Assembly: GCA_004802705.1 (NCBI GenBank)
Contig: SGPL01000081.1
Coordinates: 1 to 64,000 of the forward strand
Direction: 5' to 3'
From: Bondarzewia mesenterica
Lineage: Eukaryota > Basidiomycota > Agaricomycetes > Russulales > Bondarzewiaceae
DNA length: 64,000 bases
Below, one piece after another: positions 33,306 to 43,822 of this stretch. The position numbers and the translations under genes are program-made. Positions within the stretch are counted from its first letter, which is position 1, and each line of letters opens with the position of its first letter. The notes under the pieces are model-generated. The model saw nothing but the letters and a program-made list of their open reading frames with translations, ran no database searches and was not told the origin of the DNA.

Positions 33306-35309
33306 ATGTCCGGCACAATGTCCTCTCCGCCCAAAAGGCAACCTATCTGGTGGAGCAATGCAATATTCTTCGTTGGAACCCACATTGCCGCGCTTTTTGG
33401 CATGTATCTTCGTCCTCCATCTTCGGTCTCTTGGCGCATTCTCTTCATGACTGTGGCTTTGTGGCAGCTGGCCTCGTTTGGGTGAGTGTAGTCTAACTTA
33501 CGGCGCGTTTTTCATTTTATTTTATTATCGGAAACCGTCAGAATCACCATAGGCTACCACCGACTTTATTCGCACCGTGCATTCAAGGCATCCTTAGCCG
33601 TTCGCCTGCTTTTGGCGATCCTTGGGACCATTGCGATGCAAGGGTCCATTAAGGTGTGTGAAAAGTGATCCAATCGAACAACTTACGCGGAACTAACCTA
33701 GGTGGTCACATGAAGTGGTGGTATGTGCAATTCCAGGTTCTATGGAACTCCACGAAGGACATACTTAGCCGTACTCAATTAGGTGCCTTAGACATCGCCT
33801 ACACCACGTACGACTGCACCTAACTCAAAAATTGCCTCGCATATAATCTGACGTTTGAATATTAGAGATTTACAGATGATAACGAACACGACCCGTGAGT
33901 TTTTATCTATCGACACATACCAATGTTAGAGTTCTGAGAGATTTTGGCATAGATATTCCGCAACTCGTGGTTTGTTCTTCTCTCACGTCGGTTGGATCTT
34001 CTATAAGACGGAATACAAGCGCATGGTGCTGATTGATCGTGGAGACCTTGACCATGATCCAGGTAAATTCGCATTATTCTACAAAGGTCCGCTACTTAAC
34101 AACTGAAAATCTCAATTTCAAGTCGTCCGCTTTCAACATAATAACTATGGTAAGACTTGTCTTGTTGATTGAAATACACGGTGTGAACACTCTTCGATTT
34201 CGCAGTGCCGCTAGCCATTATCTTTGGCTTCGTTTTACCTACCGCTCTCGGCTTTTTCTGGGGAGACCCATGGGGCGCATATATCTGGGGAGGACTCGTC
34301 TCTAAGCTACTCAGTAGGTTTCACTTTAGGCTCGAACTTCCTACCATTGTTAATGTGCGAAGTCTGGCACTGCACCTTCTTGGTGAACTCGTAAGGAACT
34401 CTTCCCAATAATGATTCATCCCGTTGCGCTCACACAGGACAAGGCTTGCCCACTGGGATGGCTTGCAGCCGTACTCCGACGACAATACGTCGCGGACAAA
34501 TCTGGTAAGTCACCGGCATGAGTGCAGTACTGTAGTACTTTCGGTCTCAACAGCATCAGATTTTGGCTTTGCTTACTGCTGGCGAAGGAAATCATAACTT
34601 TGTACGTTCGATTCTTTGGTCTACTCGTAACTTTCCGACTGACTAGCATCCTCAGCATGTGCGTTCAGCATGGCAAGATTTCCCTGTTAGCAATCGTGTT
34701 GATTATCAAGCTTCACAGCACGCATTCCCCCACGATTTCCGCGCCGGTCCCTCATTTTTCGACTGGGATCCTTCAAAATGGGTCATACTCGCCCTCAACC
34801 GCCTTGGCTTCGTCACCGGTCTACGAAGGGCGCACGAGGACGATATCGTGGAGGCGAAGCTATATATGAAGTGTCAGGCCCATCTACATCATGATACGGA
34901 CATCTCGGATACGGGGGACAGTGCGTTGCCCGTTTGGGATTCAAATCAATTGGAAGCCTTCATCACCAGCAAAACCGCCTCGTGCATCATCTTGATAAAT
35001 GGGTTCGCTGTGGATGTGACAGAATATCTGAAAGATCATGTGCGTATTGGCTACATTTTACCCGGGGGGTTTTTTTTTCGAAAATTAACGTTCGACCCCG
35101 TGCAGCCAGGTGGCGCGGCACTCCTTCGTAGATATTCGGTCCCCGCGACGTGCTCGCGCGAAGATGAAAGACTCGGTCATGGCGAGATAGCACCCTCTAG
35201 GGACGCCAGCTGGGCTTTCGACGGCGGTTTGAACAAACATTCGCGGGCGGCCAAGCGGCGCATGCTGCAGTTGAGGGTGGCAAGGGTGCTGCCGCGGCAC
35301 GTTGATTAG
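33306..35309 (+). CDS. OLE1: Acyl-CoA delta-9 desaturase fused to cytochrome b5
   Basis: ER membrane enzyme that makes oleoyl/palmitoleoyl-CoA. Fourteen exons: 33306-33481, 33542-33653, 33716-33720, 33783-33807, 33866-33894, 33953-34062, 34123-34149, 34206-34313, 34363-34390, 34438-34504, 34560-34601, 34656-34658, 34719-35039, 35106-35309, giving 418 residues. Histidine boxes: HRLYSH (65-70), HRLHH (102-106), HNFHH (241-245). Four hydrophobic membrane segments surround them. WDGLQPYSDDNTSR and FPHDFRAGPSFFDWDPSKW are family signatures. The C-terminal cytochrome b5 domain has the heme motif HPGG (351-354), split by an intron, and ends GLNKHSRAAKRRM. Exons of 5 and 3 nt are needed for the conserved reading. 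A further 51-nt in-frame intron (35127-35205 region) may be removed, giving 401 residues. Confidence 0.93.
33716..33720 (+). other. Candidate 5-nt microexon (TGGTG) in desaturase
   Basis: Flanked by introns 33654-33715 and 33721-33782, both 62 nt. It encodes the two Trp of KWWCLRHRLHH (TGG TG|G). Reading on from the earlier acceptor at 33701 hits an in-frame TGA. Confidence 0.75.
34656..34658 (+). other. Candidate 3-nt microexon (CAT, His) in desaturase
   Basis: CTCAG|CAT|GTGCGT, between introns of 54 nt (34602-34655) and 60 nt (34659-34718). It supplies the second-last His of box 3, making HNFHH. Skipping it would give HNFHA and lose an iron ligand. Confidence 0.85.
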
Positions 35310-35705
35310 ATAGACTTGGGAGTCGCAGCGAGGTGCTTGAATGGTTAATTAGATTGTTGCATTAGATTGTTGCGGTAGAAAGGAGGCTTGCTCCGGGTCT
35401 CGGGGAAAAGATTGGGGGTGACTAGATTAGAACTGTCTATCTTCGAATTTCGCTTCCACATGCGATAAAAATGTAACAGTATTGGACTTCAAAACAGCCT
35501 TCGTCAAGGGCAGTTGAAAACAAGAGTAATAAGGGAGCGGATCAAGAATCAAAAAATCACGGTTTGACAAGAATATTAAAACTGTTCGACTGTTTCGTGG
35601 TCCAAAATTAAACGCGCGCACCGGAATCCGTCAAATACTTGACTTTGAAAGCATACAGACCATAGGAAATGCTGTCAGCACAAACATAGGCCGTGCCTCT
35701 GCCAA
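35310..35705. other. Convergent 3' intergenic region
   Basis: About 400 bases between the desaturase stop and the F-box stop. A direct repeat of TTAGATTGTTGC appears at about 35348-35372. Otherwise only AT-rich 3' UTR-like sequence. Confidence 0.4.
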
Positions 35706-37493
35706 CTAGTACAACTCGTTATTCTCTGAGTCGTCCTCATCTTCCGAATTGGACCCATTCTCCATCGAGTCCTCCGAGTCGCTCAGGTCGTCATCATCAT
35801 CATCGTCGTCATCATCGTCGTCGTCATCGCTGCTATGATCGTTCCCGTACGTCAAGCCGTCCCAGTCAACTTGAGGCACGATCTCGGAGAGCTGGCTAAT
35901 GTTGCCGCAGTACACGTCACAATTGGCTACCTTGAGGACGCCAAGGGGTCCACCGACCTCGCACCGGTACATTAACGTGTCGCAGAAAGTGTCAACCAGA
36001 GCGTCATCCTGCAGAAACTCGTTCTGAATGGACAGCGTGTCTAACTGCGGGAGTAGCAATTCGGACGCGACGGGAGATATGCTGGCTTCGGGGTCGGGAT
36101 CGCTGCCGTGGGTGTTGGCATGAAAGGCGGTGAGGAGTGCGTACGCGGTGTCGCCTGCGACGCACAATTTCCGCAAATTGGGTAGCCGATGTTCGTTTGC
36201 CGTCCACCATGAGGGTCGAAGTATGTACACGTCTTGGAATGTCGCGGAGTGGACATTCGCAACAGGCAAAGTGGCAAGCATTTTCGAGAGCATTGCTTCC
36301 TCCGTCATCACCGGCACAGTCGCCTGCCGCGTGATTGACACGGAGAGGGGGGCTGTGTATAGGTCGAGGATGAACTGGACGGGGTCGATCATCGGGTGGT
36401 CTGCATCTTCATCTTCCCAACCCATGAAGGTGAGAGCGTTCGTTAATGTCACCGTCAGACTTCGGAGTCGTTTGCGCGCTTGCACGCCATGACCCTTCTT
36501 TTTACCGGACAAAAGCGGCAGGAGCGCGACTACATCTGCACTGTCTGCATCCTTAGATTTGCAGTCAATCTTGAGATGGTCGACAGAGGGGATGCAGAGG
36601 TGGTTTAGTATGTTGGCGCAGTCCAAGGCCATGGTTCCCAAATCAAGTCGACAAAGTGATGGTAACGTGAGAACTCGTTTGGGATTGGGGATTGTGGTGG
36701 CCGTCGCGGGAAGTATTGGGGTTGCCTCGTGGAGAACGATGGTATGAAGGTGATGCATATTTCCGAGGGCCTCCAGCCACGTAGTCATGGTAGGTCGACA
36801 GCCACGGGCGACATCCAGTATCTCAATGTGCCTGAGGTTTGTGAACAGCGGCGATGACCAGCTGAAATTGCAAAAGGAGAGGACAAGATGATGCAAGTTT
36901 GGTGCGTACTCGGAAAACAGGGTATCTCTGAGTGTGAGGTGCTGGGGAGCGACGGAGAGGTATGCCACGAGCTCCAGATGTTTCAGGAGAGGTGCGGGCT
37001 GAGAGCAGTATGTATCAATGAGGCCACTCATTATTTGCGCAGGAGCTGTCAGGCAAAACTGGGCCGCCCGGGACATGTGAGGTATGCAGAGTTCCAGGGC
37101 TCGAAATGATTGGGGTTTGGTCTCTGTTATCAGGTTTGCTTCGATCTTGAGCGGCGCCATCTTTGCCCGCTTGAGCATCATGCGAGCGATGTAAGGTTTT
37201 GAGATTTCTATGCGACTCCACAGGCGAGGATGAGAGAGTGCAACCTCGCGCCAGTGACGACAAACATGCGTTATGGGCATCCAGTAGAGTTTGTCACCAT
37301 TGTATTCAGGGAGATAGCGATGCTTGTCTGCGAGAGCGACGAATACCATGGCGAGGGTCTCAGGAGGAAGGCAGTTGATGGGTGCGAGCGCGTTTCGACG
37401 CGACCTGAGGGACAAAATGGAATCATTGAGCTTCCGCAGGTCATCGTCGATTTTTTGACGCGTATCATCGATGGATGTAATTTCTGCGGTCAT
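35706..37493 (-). CDS. F-box protein with acidic poly-Asp tail
   Basis: Single exon, 595 residues. The N-terminal coiled segment (DDTRQKIDDDLRKLNDSILS) is followed by LRSRRNALAPINCLPPETLA and an F-box-like helix set ending VCRHWREVALSHPRLWSRIEI. The middle is a leucine-rich solenoid (LRHIEILDVARG, MHHLHTIVLHEATP, LPQLDTLSIQNEF). The C-terminus carries about 14 consecutive Asp, then Ser/Glu/Asp-rich sequence. The Asp run is coded by GAY triplets and is likely length-variable. In SCF ligases such proteins bind Skp1 through the F-box and substrates through the repeats. It has the same architecture as the gene at 15786-17417, although they are diverged. Substrate unknown. Confidence 0.85.
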   Translation of the reverse strand: MTAEITSIDDTRQKIDDDLRKLNDSILSLRSRRNALAPINCLPPETLAMVFVALADKHRYLPEYNGDKLYWMPITHVCRHWREVALSHPRLWSRIEISKPYIARMMLKRAKMAPLKIEANLITETKPQSFRALELCIPHMSRAAQFCLTAPAQIMSGLIDTYCSQPAPLLKHLELVAYLSVAPQHLTLRDTLFSEYAPNLHHLVLSFCNFSWSSPLFTNLRHIEILDVARGCRPTMTTWLEALGNMHHLHTIVLHEATPILPATATTIPNPKRVLTLPSLCRLDLGTMALDCANILNHLCIPSVDHLKIDCKSKDADSADVVALLPLLSGKKKGHGVQARKRLRSLTVTLTNALTFMGWEDEDADHPMIDPVQFILDLYTAPLSVSITRQATVPVMTEEAMLSKMLATLPVANVHSATFQDVYILRPSWWTANEHRLPNLRKLCVAGDTAYALLTAFHANTHGSDPDPEASISPVASELLLPQLDTLSIQNEFLQDDALVDTFCDTLMYRCEVGGPLGVLKVANCDVYCGNISQLSEIVPQVDWDGLTYGNDHSSDDDDDDDDDDDDDDLSDSEDSMENGSNSEDEDDSENNELY

Positions 37494-38082
37494 TTTCTTG
37501 ACTTCGTGGTATGCAGAGTCAAAATATTGGAAATGCGATGGTGACCTTTAGGACATTTCAACAAGACGGAGATGTTGAGACACAACTTGCTTGGCCTACC
37601 TTCGGCGACTGGATCGGTCAGGACGGAGATTTTGTGCTTTGGAAGAAGCTTGGACGTGAGCTGCTAGAACTGGCAGAAGGCTGAACGCTTCGAAGGTGGT
37701 AGTCGTTAACAAATGCCCTTGAGCTGGCGCTCAAGATGGTGTGACACATTGGTGACTACTCGTCAACTCGATGGCTCGTGTTTCGTGGGTCAGTTTGTCT
37801 TGCGAAGATGTGCGCACATAAACGATAATTGACACAGCATTATTATTAGCCGTAACAGAATCCAGTCAGTTGCGTTCATGTAAAAAATTCATGGCTGGGT
37901 CGGAGAGAACTTGAAACTACGTCTGAGTCTGGACGCGATAAAGTCACATCATGTGATATTGTGACAGGTGACAGTGGATAGAGTTACAAGTTACGACGGA
38001 GTAGTAGCGAGGGCGAAGTCACCTTGACTTGTCGGGGCCCATATCTCAGCTTCCCAAACTATCCATTCAGTGCCAGGCCGAC
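37494..38082. promoter_or_regulatory. Divergent promoter, F-box / RSC4-like
   Basis: Contains the perfect 13-bp palindrome TCACATCATGTGA at 37944-37956, 127 bp upstream of the RSC4-like ATG and nested in a wider GTCACA..TGTGAC dyad. A candidate bHLH or bZIP site. Confidence 0.55.
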
Positions 38083-40385
38083 ATGTCTAAGAGAGAGCTC
38101 GAGAGGTTGTCCCAGACCGTTGATGTCGATGCTCCCCGCGCAAAACGACGCAAGGACATTGCCGCGAGCAGTCCGGATGAGAAGCGAGATGTTCAGATGG
38201 TAGACGCCACGCCAATGAAGGCAGAGGACACCAGCGAGAACTTGGAATTGGATTCTGCAAAGAAGGAGCTGGTGAAAGAGCAAGGGTTGAAGCTGTGGCA
38301 GACTCTCAAGGACGCGGTGGATAAAGAGTGCGTGACAATATGCTTGCTTGATACAGTATACAGTCTCAGTTTAACCACCGCCGTTTGTTTACACTTGCTC
38401 TTTCATCTCGCTCGTCATGCATCTCATAGTGGTCGCTCACTTTCTTACAACTTCCTACGCCTGCCTTCGCGGCGGTTGTACCCCGACTACTACACCCTAA
38501 TCAAGAAACCTCTTGCCCTCGACCAAATCAAGTCTCAAATCGAATCAGAAGAATATCCATCGTTCGCAGATATCAAGCAGGACTTTGAACAGTGCTTCCG
38601 CAATGCCAAACGATACAATTTGAAGGAAAGTCAGATATGGAAGGATGCAAAGACACTGCATGTGGGTTGTCCATCACTTGGACGCACACTTTGGATCGTG
38701 CTCGTCTTACTGACTGATCTATTATTCATGTTCTGCATTTGCGCAGAAATTGACAGTCCAGGAATACATCAACANGACTGGGGAAATTCCGAACGCTGGG
38801 GACGACATCGATGATGGTGGTGGGCCAGAAAACCATGAAGGTNCTGCCAAAGCAGGCTCGGGCGAGGAGGGTGGTCAGAAGAAGAAGAAACCGCCCAATA
38901 TGAATCGTTTGCTGACCTCCAGGCTCGAAAAGTTAGTCGCTAAGACTGACGCCGAGTACGCTTCACNGTCCTGTATATCAGAGAGGCATATTGATTTGTG
39001 CGTTCACAGTGGAAATGTTCTGTCTAATGACTTCATGGAACTCCCTTCGAAGAAGCTGTGGCCAATATATTACAAGACCATCACGAGACCAATGTGTTTT
39101 GAGAAGATTTTTGTACGCATACCCGCCTCCCCTACCCCAACGGATTTTCTCATCTGGCCGAATTCAGAAACATCTCAAACGGAAGGAATACCATACTTCA
39201 GCGGAGTTCGCTGCTGATGTTGAACTCGTGTTTTCCAATGCCCTCCAATTCAATGAAGATCGTACCCCCATCTGGGAAGCTGCACAATCCCTCCGAGTAC
39301 GTAGTTGCCGTGTTTCTTTNTTACCATCTGTCCCGCTAATGATTCACCCCAGGAACNTTTCCATAAACTCATGTCCGATCTGCCTGTGCCGTATGCATTG
39401 CCCCAATATGTGCCCTTGAAGGACTCTGCTGGTCCTGTGAACAAGATCAAGCTCAAGGTTCCTGCGATCAGTCATGCGTCTACANCTGCATCACCTGTTG
39501 TGGGTCCATCTACTCCTTTCGTCTTGAAAGTGCCCCTCGGAAGCACAACACACGTCGCCTCGGCACAGTCGCCAACCGCAGTGCCCACTCCAACGATCGC
39601 CACTCCTTCTAATGTATTCCAGCCTACGCCCGCGGCCCCCACACCTGCCCCCTNAGTGCCTTCTCCCGTTCCTGTTCCCGGACCTTCAGCAGTTTGCACC
39701 TACATCAGCCGTTCCTCTGATACAACCAGTCACCCAGTCCTATGTCAATCCTACGCCGACATATNCCCATTACCCGCAGGGNGTATTCCAAGCGCCTCCC
39801 GCCATTCCTCCGACCCCCACCGTGGCGCTCCGTGCCTCAGCGACGCCNCAGTCCATGTCGAACTCGCCCGCTCCTATGGGNCCTCAGCATCAGCTCAGAT
39901 CGGTCTCGCTCATCATCAAGCCTCTAGGGAGGCGTTTGAAGCTGGACTATCGTGACGGGGTCAAGAACTGGGCATTGCGCCTCGTCCCAGGGGAGCAGGG
40001 GGTGCGCATCGCGGATGTCAGTCATCTCGGAGACGAGGAAGANGAAAGNAGTGAAGAAGAGGAGGAAGAGGAGGTCGAAGAGGAGAGTGAGGGNGATGAG
40101 GGGGAGGGTGCCAACGAGCAGGCAAAAAAAGGCAAGGCCAAGGCCAAGGGGGTTCGAGGTCGCGCACGCCGGAATGGNGGTGTCAGGATTAAGGACGGCG
40201 TCAAGCTACCACCCAAGCCCGTGCCGCCGCCCATGCAGGTGAAGTTGGATGCGTCAGTTGTCAAGTCCAATGAAGATAACGAGGACGAATGGGACTTGGA
40301 GTTGAGCATTGGATCACATTTGTTAGAATTGGGTGAGAAGGATGGGCCAGTGTGGAAGGTGTATGCGGAACGGATGGGATGTTGA
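38083..40385 (+). CDS. Double-bromodomain chromatin remodelling subunit, RSC4-like
   Basis: Nuclear acetyl-lysine reader. The start MSKRELERLSQTVDVDAP is followed by a basic KRRK segment. Exons 38083-38327, 38430-38661, 38747-38955, 39010-39112, 39168-39296 and 39353 onward. Bromodomain 1: FLRLPSRRLYPDYYTLIKKP..FRNAKRYN, with the acetyl-lysine Asn. Bromodomain 2: FMELPSKKLWPIYYKTITRP..FSNALQFN, also with Asn. Then come a Pro/Ala/Thr-rich linker and a C-terminal domain (KPLGRRLKLDYRDGVKNWAL..GEQGVRIADV), an acidic Glu stretch and a basic KGKAKAKGVRGRARR stretch. This order matches fungal Rsc4 of the RSC/SWI-SNF class. Several Ns fall in the gene, and the frame slips by one base near 39677-39695, probably an assembly error. 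Confidence 0.88.
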
Positions 40386-40478
40386 CCTGCTGGCACCCCG
40401 TCGGTTCGCTCCTGAATTATTTTCCTTTCATCTCTTAGTCTCCCCTCACGTTGTTGTTGTCCAGATATGATTTACTGT

Positions 40479-41388
40479 NNCNNGNTNNNNNNNNNNNNNN
40501 NNNNNNNNNNNNNNNNNNNNNNNNNNNNNNNNNNNNNNNNNNNNNNNNNNNNNNNNNNNNNNNNNNNNNNNNNNNNNNNNNNNNNNNNNNNNNNNNNNNN
40601 NNNNNNNNNNNNNNNNNNNNNNNNNNNNNNNNNNNNNNNNNNNNNNNNNNNNNNNNNNNNNNNNNNNNNNNNNNNNNNNNNNNNNNNNNNNNNNNNNNNN
40701 NNNNNNNNNNNNNNNNNNNNNNNNNNNNNNNNNNNNNNNNNNNNNNNNNNNNNNNNNNNNNNNNNNNNNNNNNNNNNNNNNNNNNNNNNNNNNNNNNNNN
40801 NNNNNNNNNNNNNNNNNNNNNNNNNNNNNNNNNNNNNNNNNNNNNNNNNNNNNNNNNNNNNNNNNNNNNNNNNNNNNNNNNNNNNNNNNNNNNNNNNNNN
40901 NNNNNNNNNNNNNNNNNNNNNNNNNNNNNNNNNNNNNNNNNNNNNNNNNNNNNNNNNNNNNNNNNNNNNNNNNNNNNNNNNNNNNNNNNNNNNNNNNNNN
41001 NNNNNNNNNNNNNNNNNNNNNNNNNNNNNNNNNNNNNNNNNNNNNNNNNNNNNNNNNNNNNNNNNNNNNNNNNNNNNNNNNNNNNNNNNNNNNNNNNNNN
41101 NNNNNNNNNNNNNNNNNNNNNNNNNNNNNNNNNNNNNNNNNNNNNNNNNNNNNNNNNNNNNNNNNNNNNNNNNNNNNNNNNNNNNNNNNNNNNNNNNNNN
41201 NNNNNNNNNNNNNNNNNNNNNNNNNNNNNNNNNNNNNNNNNNNNNNNNNNNNNNNNNNNNNNNNNNNNNNNNNNNNNNNNNNNNNNNNNNNNNNNNNNNN
41301 NNNNNNNNNNNNNNNNNNNNNNNNNNNNNNNNNNNNNNNNNNNNNNNNNNNNNNNNNNNNNNNNNNNGNNNNCNNNNTTGNANANANN
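40479..41388. other. Assembly gap (N run)
   Basis: About 910 undetermined bases with a few isolated called bases at each edge. Open frames spanning it are artefacts. Sequences to the left (from about 40404) and right (from about 41451) of the gap resemble each other, so the gap may sit in a duplication or in unresolved haplotypes. Confidence 0.95.
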
Positions 41389-41583
41389 GAGATATCTGCA
41401 GCTGATATGAAAGCTATCGTGAAGAACCGCATGAAGTGATTTACTGTCGTTGGTTCACTCCTTGTTACTTTTTCTCCTTCTAGTCTTCCCTCGCATGTCA
41501 TTGAAGGTACATGTATGAATATAATATTGTGGAATGTCCAAATATAATTCAGTGTTATGGGTGAAAGACACAGTCAAACATGA
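41389..41583. other. Right flank of gap, possible gene end
   Basis: The first ~50 bases can be read on the plus strand as the end of a coding frame (EISAADMKAIVKNRMK then TGA at about 41437), followed by sequence resembling the RSC4-like 3' UTR. Too short to name a gene. Confidence 0.3.
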
Positions 41584-43597
41584 TCAATTACGAAGCGCTG
41601 CCTCCTCCGTCCGCCAAAACTCCACTCTATGCACCAACGGCTCATCTTCTGCCTCGCTCTCACTCTCGCTTGGTGCCTCCGGGACATACCGTTTGTACCT
41701 GCCCGCGTCCTCTCCTCGACTCTCGACATACCTCCTCAGAATTTCTTCTCTGTCCACTGGCCGCACCTCATACCCCTCCGATCCCCTGCGAATCATACCG
41801 CCAGTGTACTCCTTCTCATCAGAGGAGGATGATGCAAGCGAATCGTGGTCTATAGGATTGTCTTCATCGTAGTCTGGATGCCACGGCGGCAGGGAAGATA
41901 TGCCGAGCTCTGATTTGGGTTGTCGGGACGTGGCGCGGAGACGTGTGTTCGACGGCCGCAATTCTGGGTTGAGGTTCTCGTTCTCATACGTCCAAGGCGT
42001 TTCGGGGAGCGTGAAATGGTATTTAGGGTCTGAAGGGTCACGGGGCGGCCAGGCCTCTTGGAGTGGGATGCCTACAATGATGGTACGAAAAATCAAAACG
42101 ACAAGTTAGTACAATAGCCCCCATAAGAGAACAAATATGCAAGTGAAAACAGTGCCTAGTCAGCACGATTGGGATGAGTGCTTACAGCTGAGATAGTGAG
42201 TGTTTGCCCACCTGCGCAGAGCGCCAGTTTTCTCGTGGAGATATTCATTAAGGTTCATTATATCCGCCATTATTGTACGCCTCCGCCTCCTTCGGTCTCG
42301 AAAACTCAATCCACTTACCATCCCCTTCTGCCAACTGATATTTCAGTCCGGTGCCGGGCGGTACAGTGGGACAACACCACATCATTGGATTTTGACCAAG
42401 GATGGACTCTATGTTGCGTCTTGCACCGAGATTCTGGAGAAAATGTAAAATGTCAGGTTTCTAAAACGAATGCGGTGATAGAGATCGTGGACTTGCATAT
42501 GGGAATTTAATCTTGAGATGAGAGGGTTAGACAACGAATAGTCATGAATAGCATTAGGAACGTGCCTCACGGATCTTTCCTCGTCGGATAAGAGTGGCAA
42601 CTTTATCCTTTTCCCAACCTTCAATGGTTGTGGAGTTGCCGAGCAAGCAGTAAAAATGGTATAGACTAGGAAAATTCAGCAGGACAACTTCAATAGGTGC
42701 GCCGACCATATAGGTATCACACTTTACCTGAACCCTCCGACCATCAAAAGCACAGGTATGCAGGTCGCATAATTGAGAACGATGAAGACCAGCTCTTTCC
42801 CACCAGGGGCATCCTTTCATATGAGTTATCAGAGTTCTGCACGGAATACTTGAGACGGGACCCACATAATACCGAACGTTCGTGGCGTCGAACACCCGCC
42901 GGGTGACCATGCACGCATGATAAGTGCATGCAACGTCGACATAGAAGAGAAAACGGATAAAGTGTCCGTAGTTGAAAAATCCGACACAATTATTGACCCA
43001 TGGACAATGGTGGTCTGGCAAGGACTTGAGTAAATCAGAGGCAGAAAGGCCTGCTGAGGGACATACCCATGCGTAGCACACATCTGATATATGCAGACAG
43101 CGGCAATGAAATGATGGAGATTCATCATACACGAAGAAAGGCGTACCGTTTGCATGTCTTACAATGGTGCGCTCTCGGCGGCTTGTACTTATCACATGTC
43201 CGACAAAATCTGGGACCGCCTGTGAGCTTCTTGACTTCATAACCTTCAAATGCGGTTGTATCTGGTTGCTGATGGAACCATTCAGATGTTCGGTAAGACA
43301 ACCAAATGCTGAGTGAGCATACCCATTCATCTGGAGCACTTCCGGGATCCGTCACGACACATAGGTAGTAGTTCCAGAGTAGCAAGCCGACGAGAACGCT
43401 GCCCACAAGTAAATTCAAATGCATAATGAAAGAAAGTTGAAGCTCACAGACTTGAATGGGATAAGGAGAGTTAATAATTCCACAGAGACTTCGTGTCCGT
43501 ACCACGGCCATATGATGAATATCTGCGAGGAATACGCGATGAAAGCAATGAGGGATAGAGTGCCGCCGACAACGATACGACCAAGAAGACGCCCCAT
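41584..43597 (-). CDS. PFA4: DHHC palmitoyltransferase, Pfa4-like
   Basis: ER multi-pass enzyme that S-acylates proteins (chitin synthase Chs3 in yeast). From ATG 43597: [53 protein letters not shown] then PGSAPDEW, the Cys-rich domain [27 protein letters not shown] and [19 protein letters not shown]. Further membrane helices follow, then [18 protein letters not shown] and a cytosolic tail ending [20 protein letters not shown] and an acidic stretch. The TTxE-like and DPG motifs are present in family form. A 17-nt exon (43067-43083) encodes CVLRM, and the Asp codon of DHHC is split at its end. The tail carries [13 protein letters not shown], as in fungal Pfa4. It shares a 225-bp divergent promoter with the next gene. 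Confidence 0.92.
43067..43083 (-). other. 17-nt microexon in PFA4
   Basis: Minus strand TATATCAG|A TGT GTG CTA CGC ATG G|GTATGT, between introns of 63 nt (43084-43146) and 52 nt (43015-43066). It completes CKTCKRCVLRMDHHC in frame (CG+A, G+AC). Confidence 0.9.
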
Positions 43598-43822
43598 GCG
43601 AGATTTCTGAGGTTTCCGTGAAAATGGAAGGATGAGAAAAGAGGTGCCGCGCAGTTGCACCCTGCTGCGGCGTGCGCGTCAAGCATCGGACCGTTGGTGA
43701 TGGCGGCGAGAGCGACCTGCCACAATGTAAACCAGAGCAAATATGCGCGTCCGAAAGCGGAAATTGACCGGCATTAATTACTCTTCAGCAACGCTCACCA
43801 TCCCGCTCCTTTGCCCCTCGCT
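43598..43822. promoter_or_regulatory. Divergent promoter, PFA4 / Ala-rich protein
   Basis: Only 225 bp separate the two start codons, so the genes must share regulatory DNA. No specific motif was recognised. Confidence 0.4.

Noticed and set aside
40446..41501. Open frames of more than 300 codons on both strands
   Set aside because: They consist of unknown residues across the N gap.
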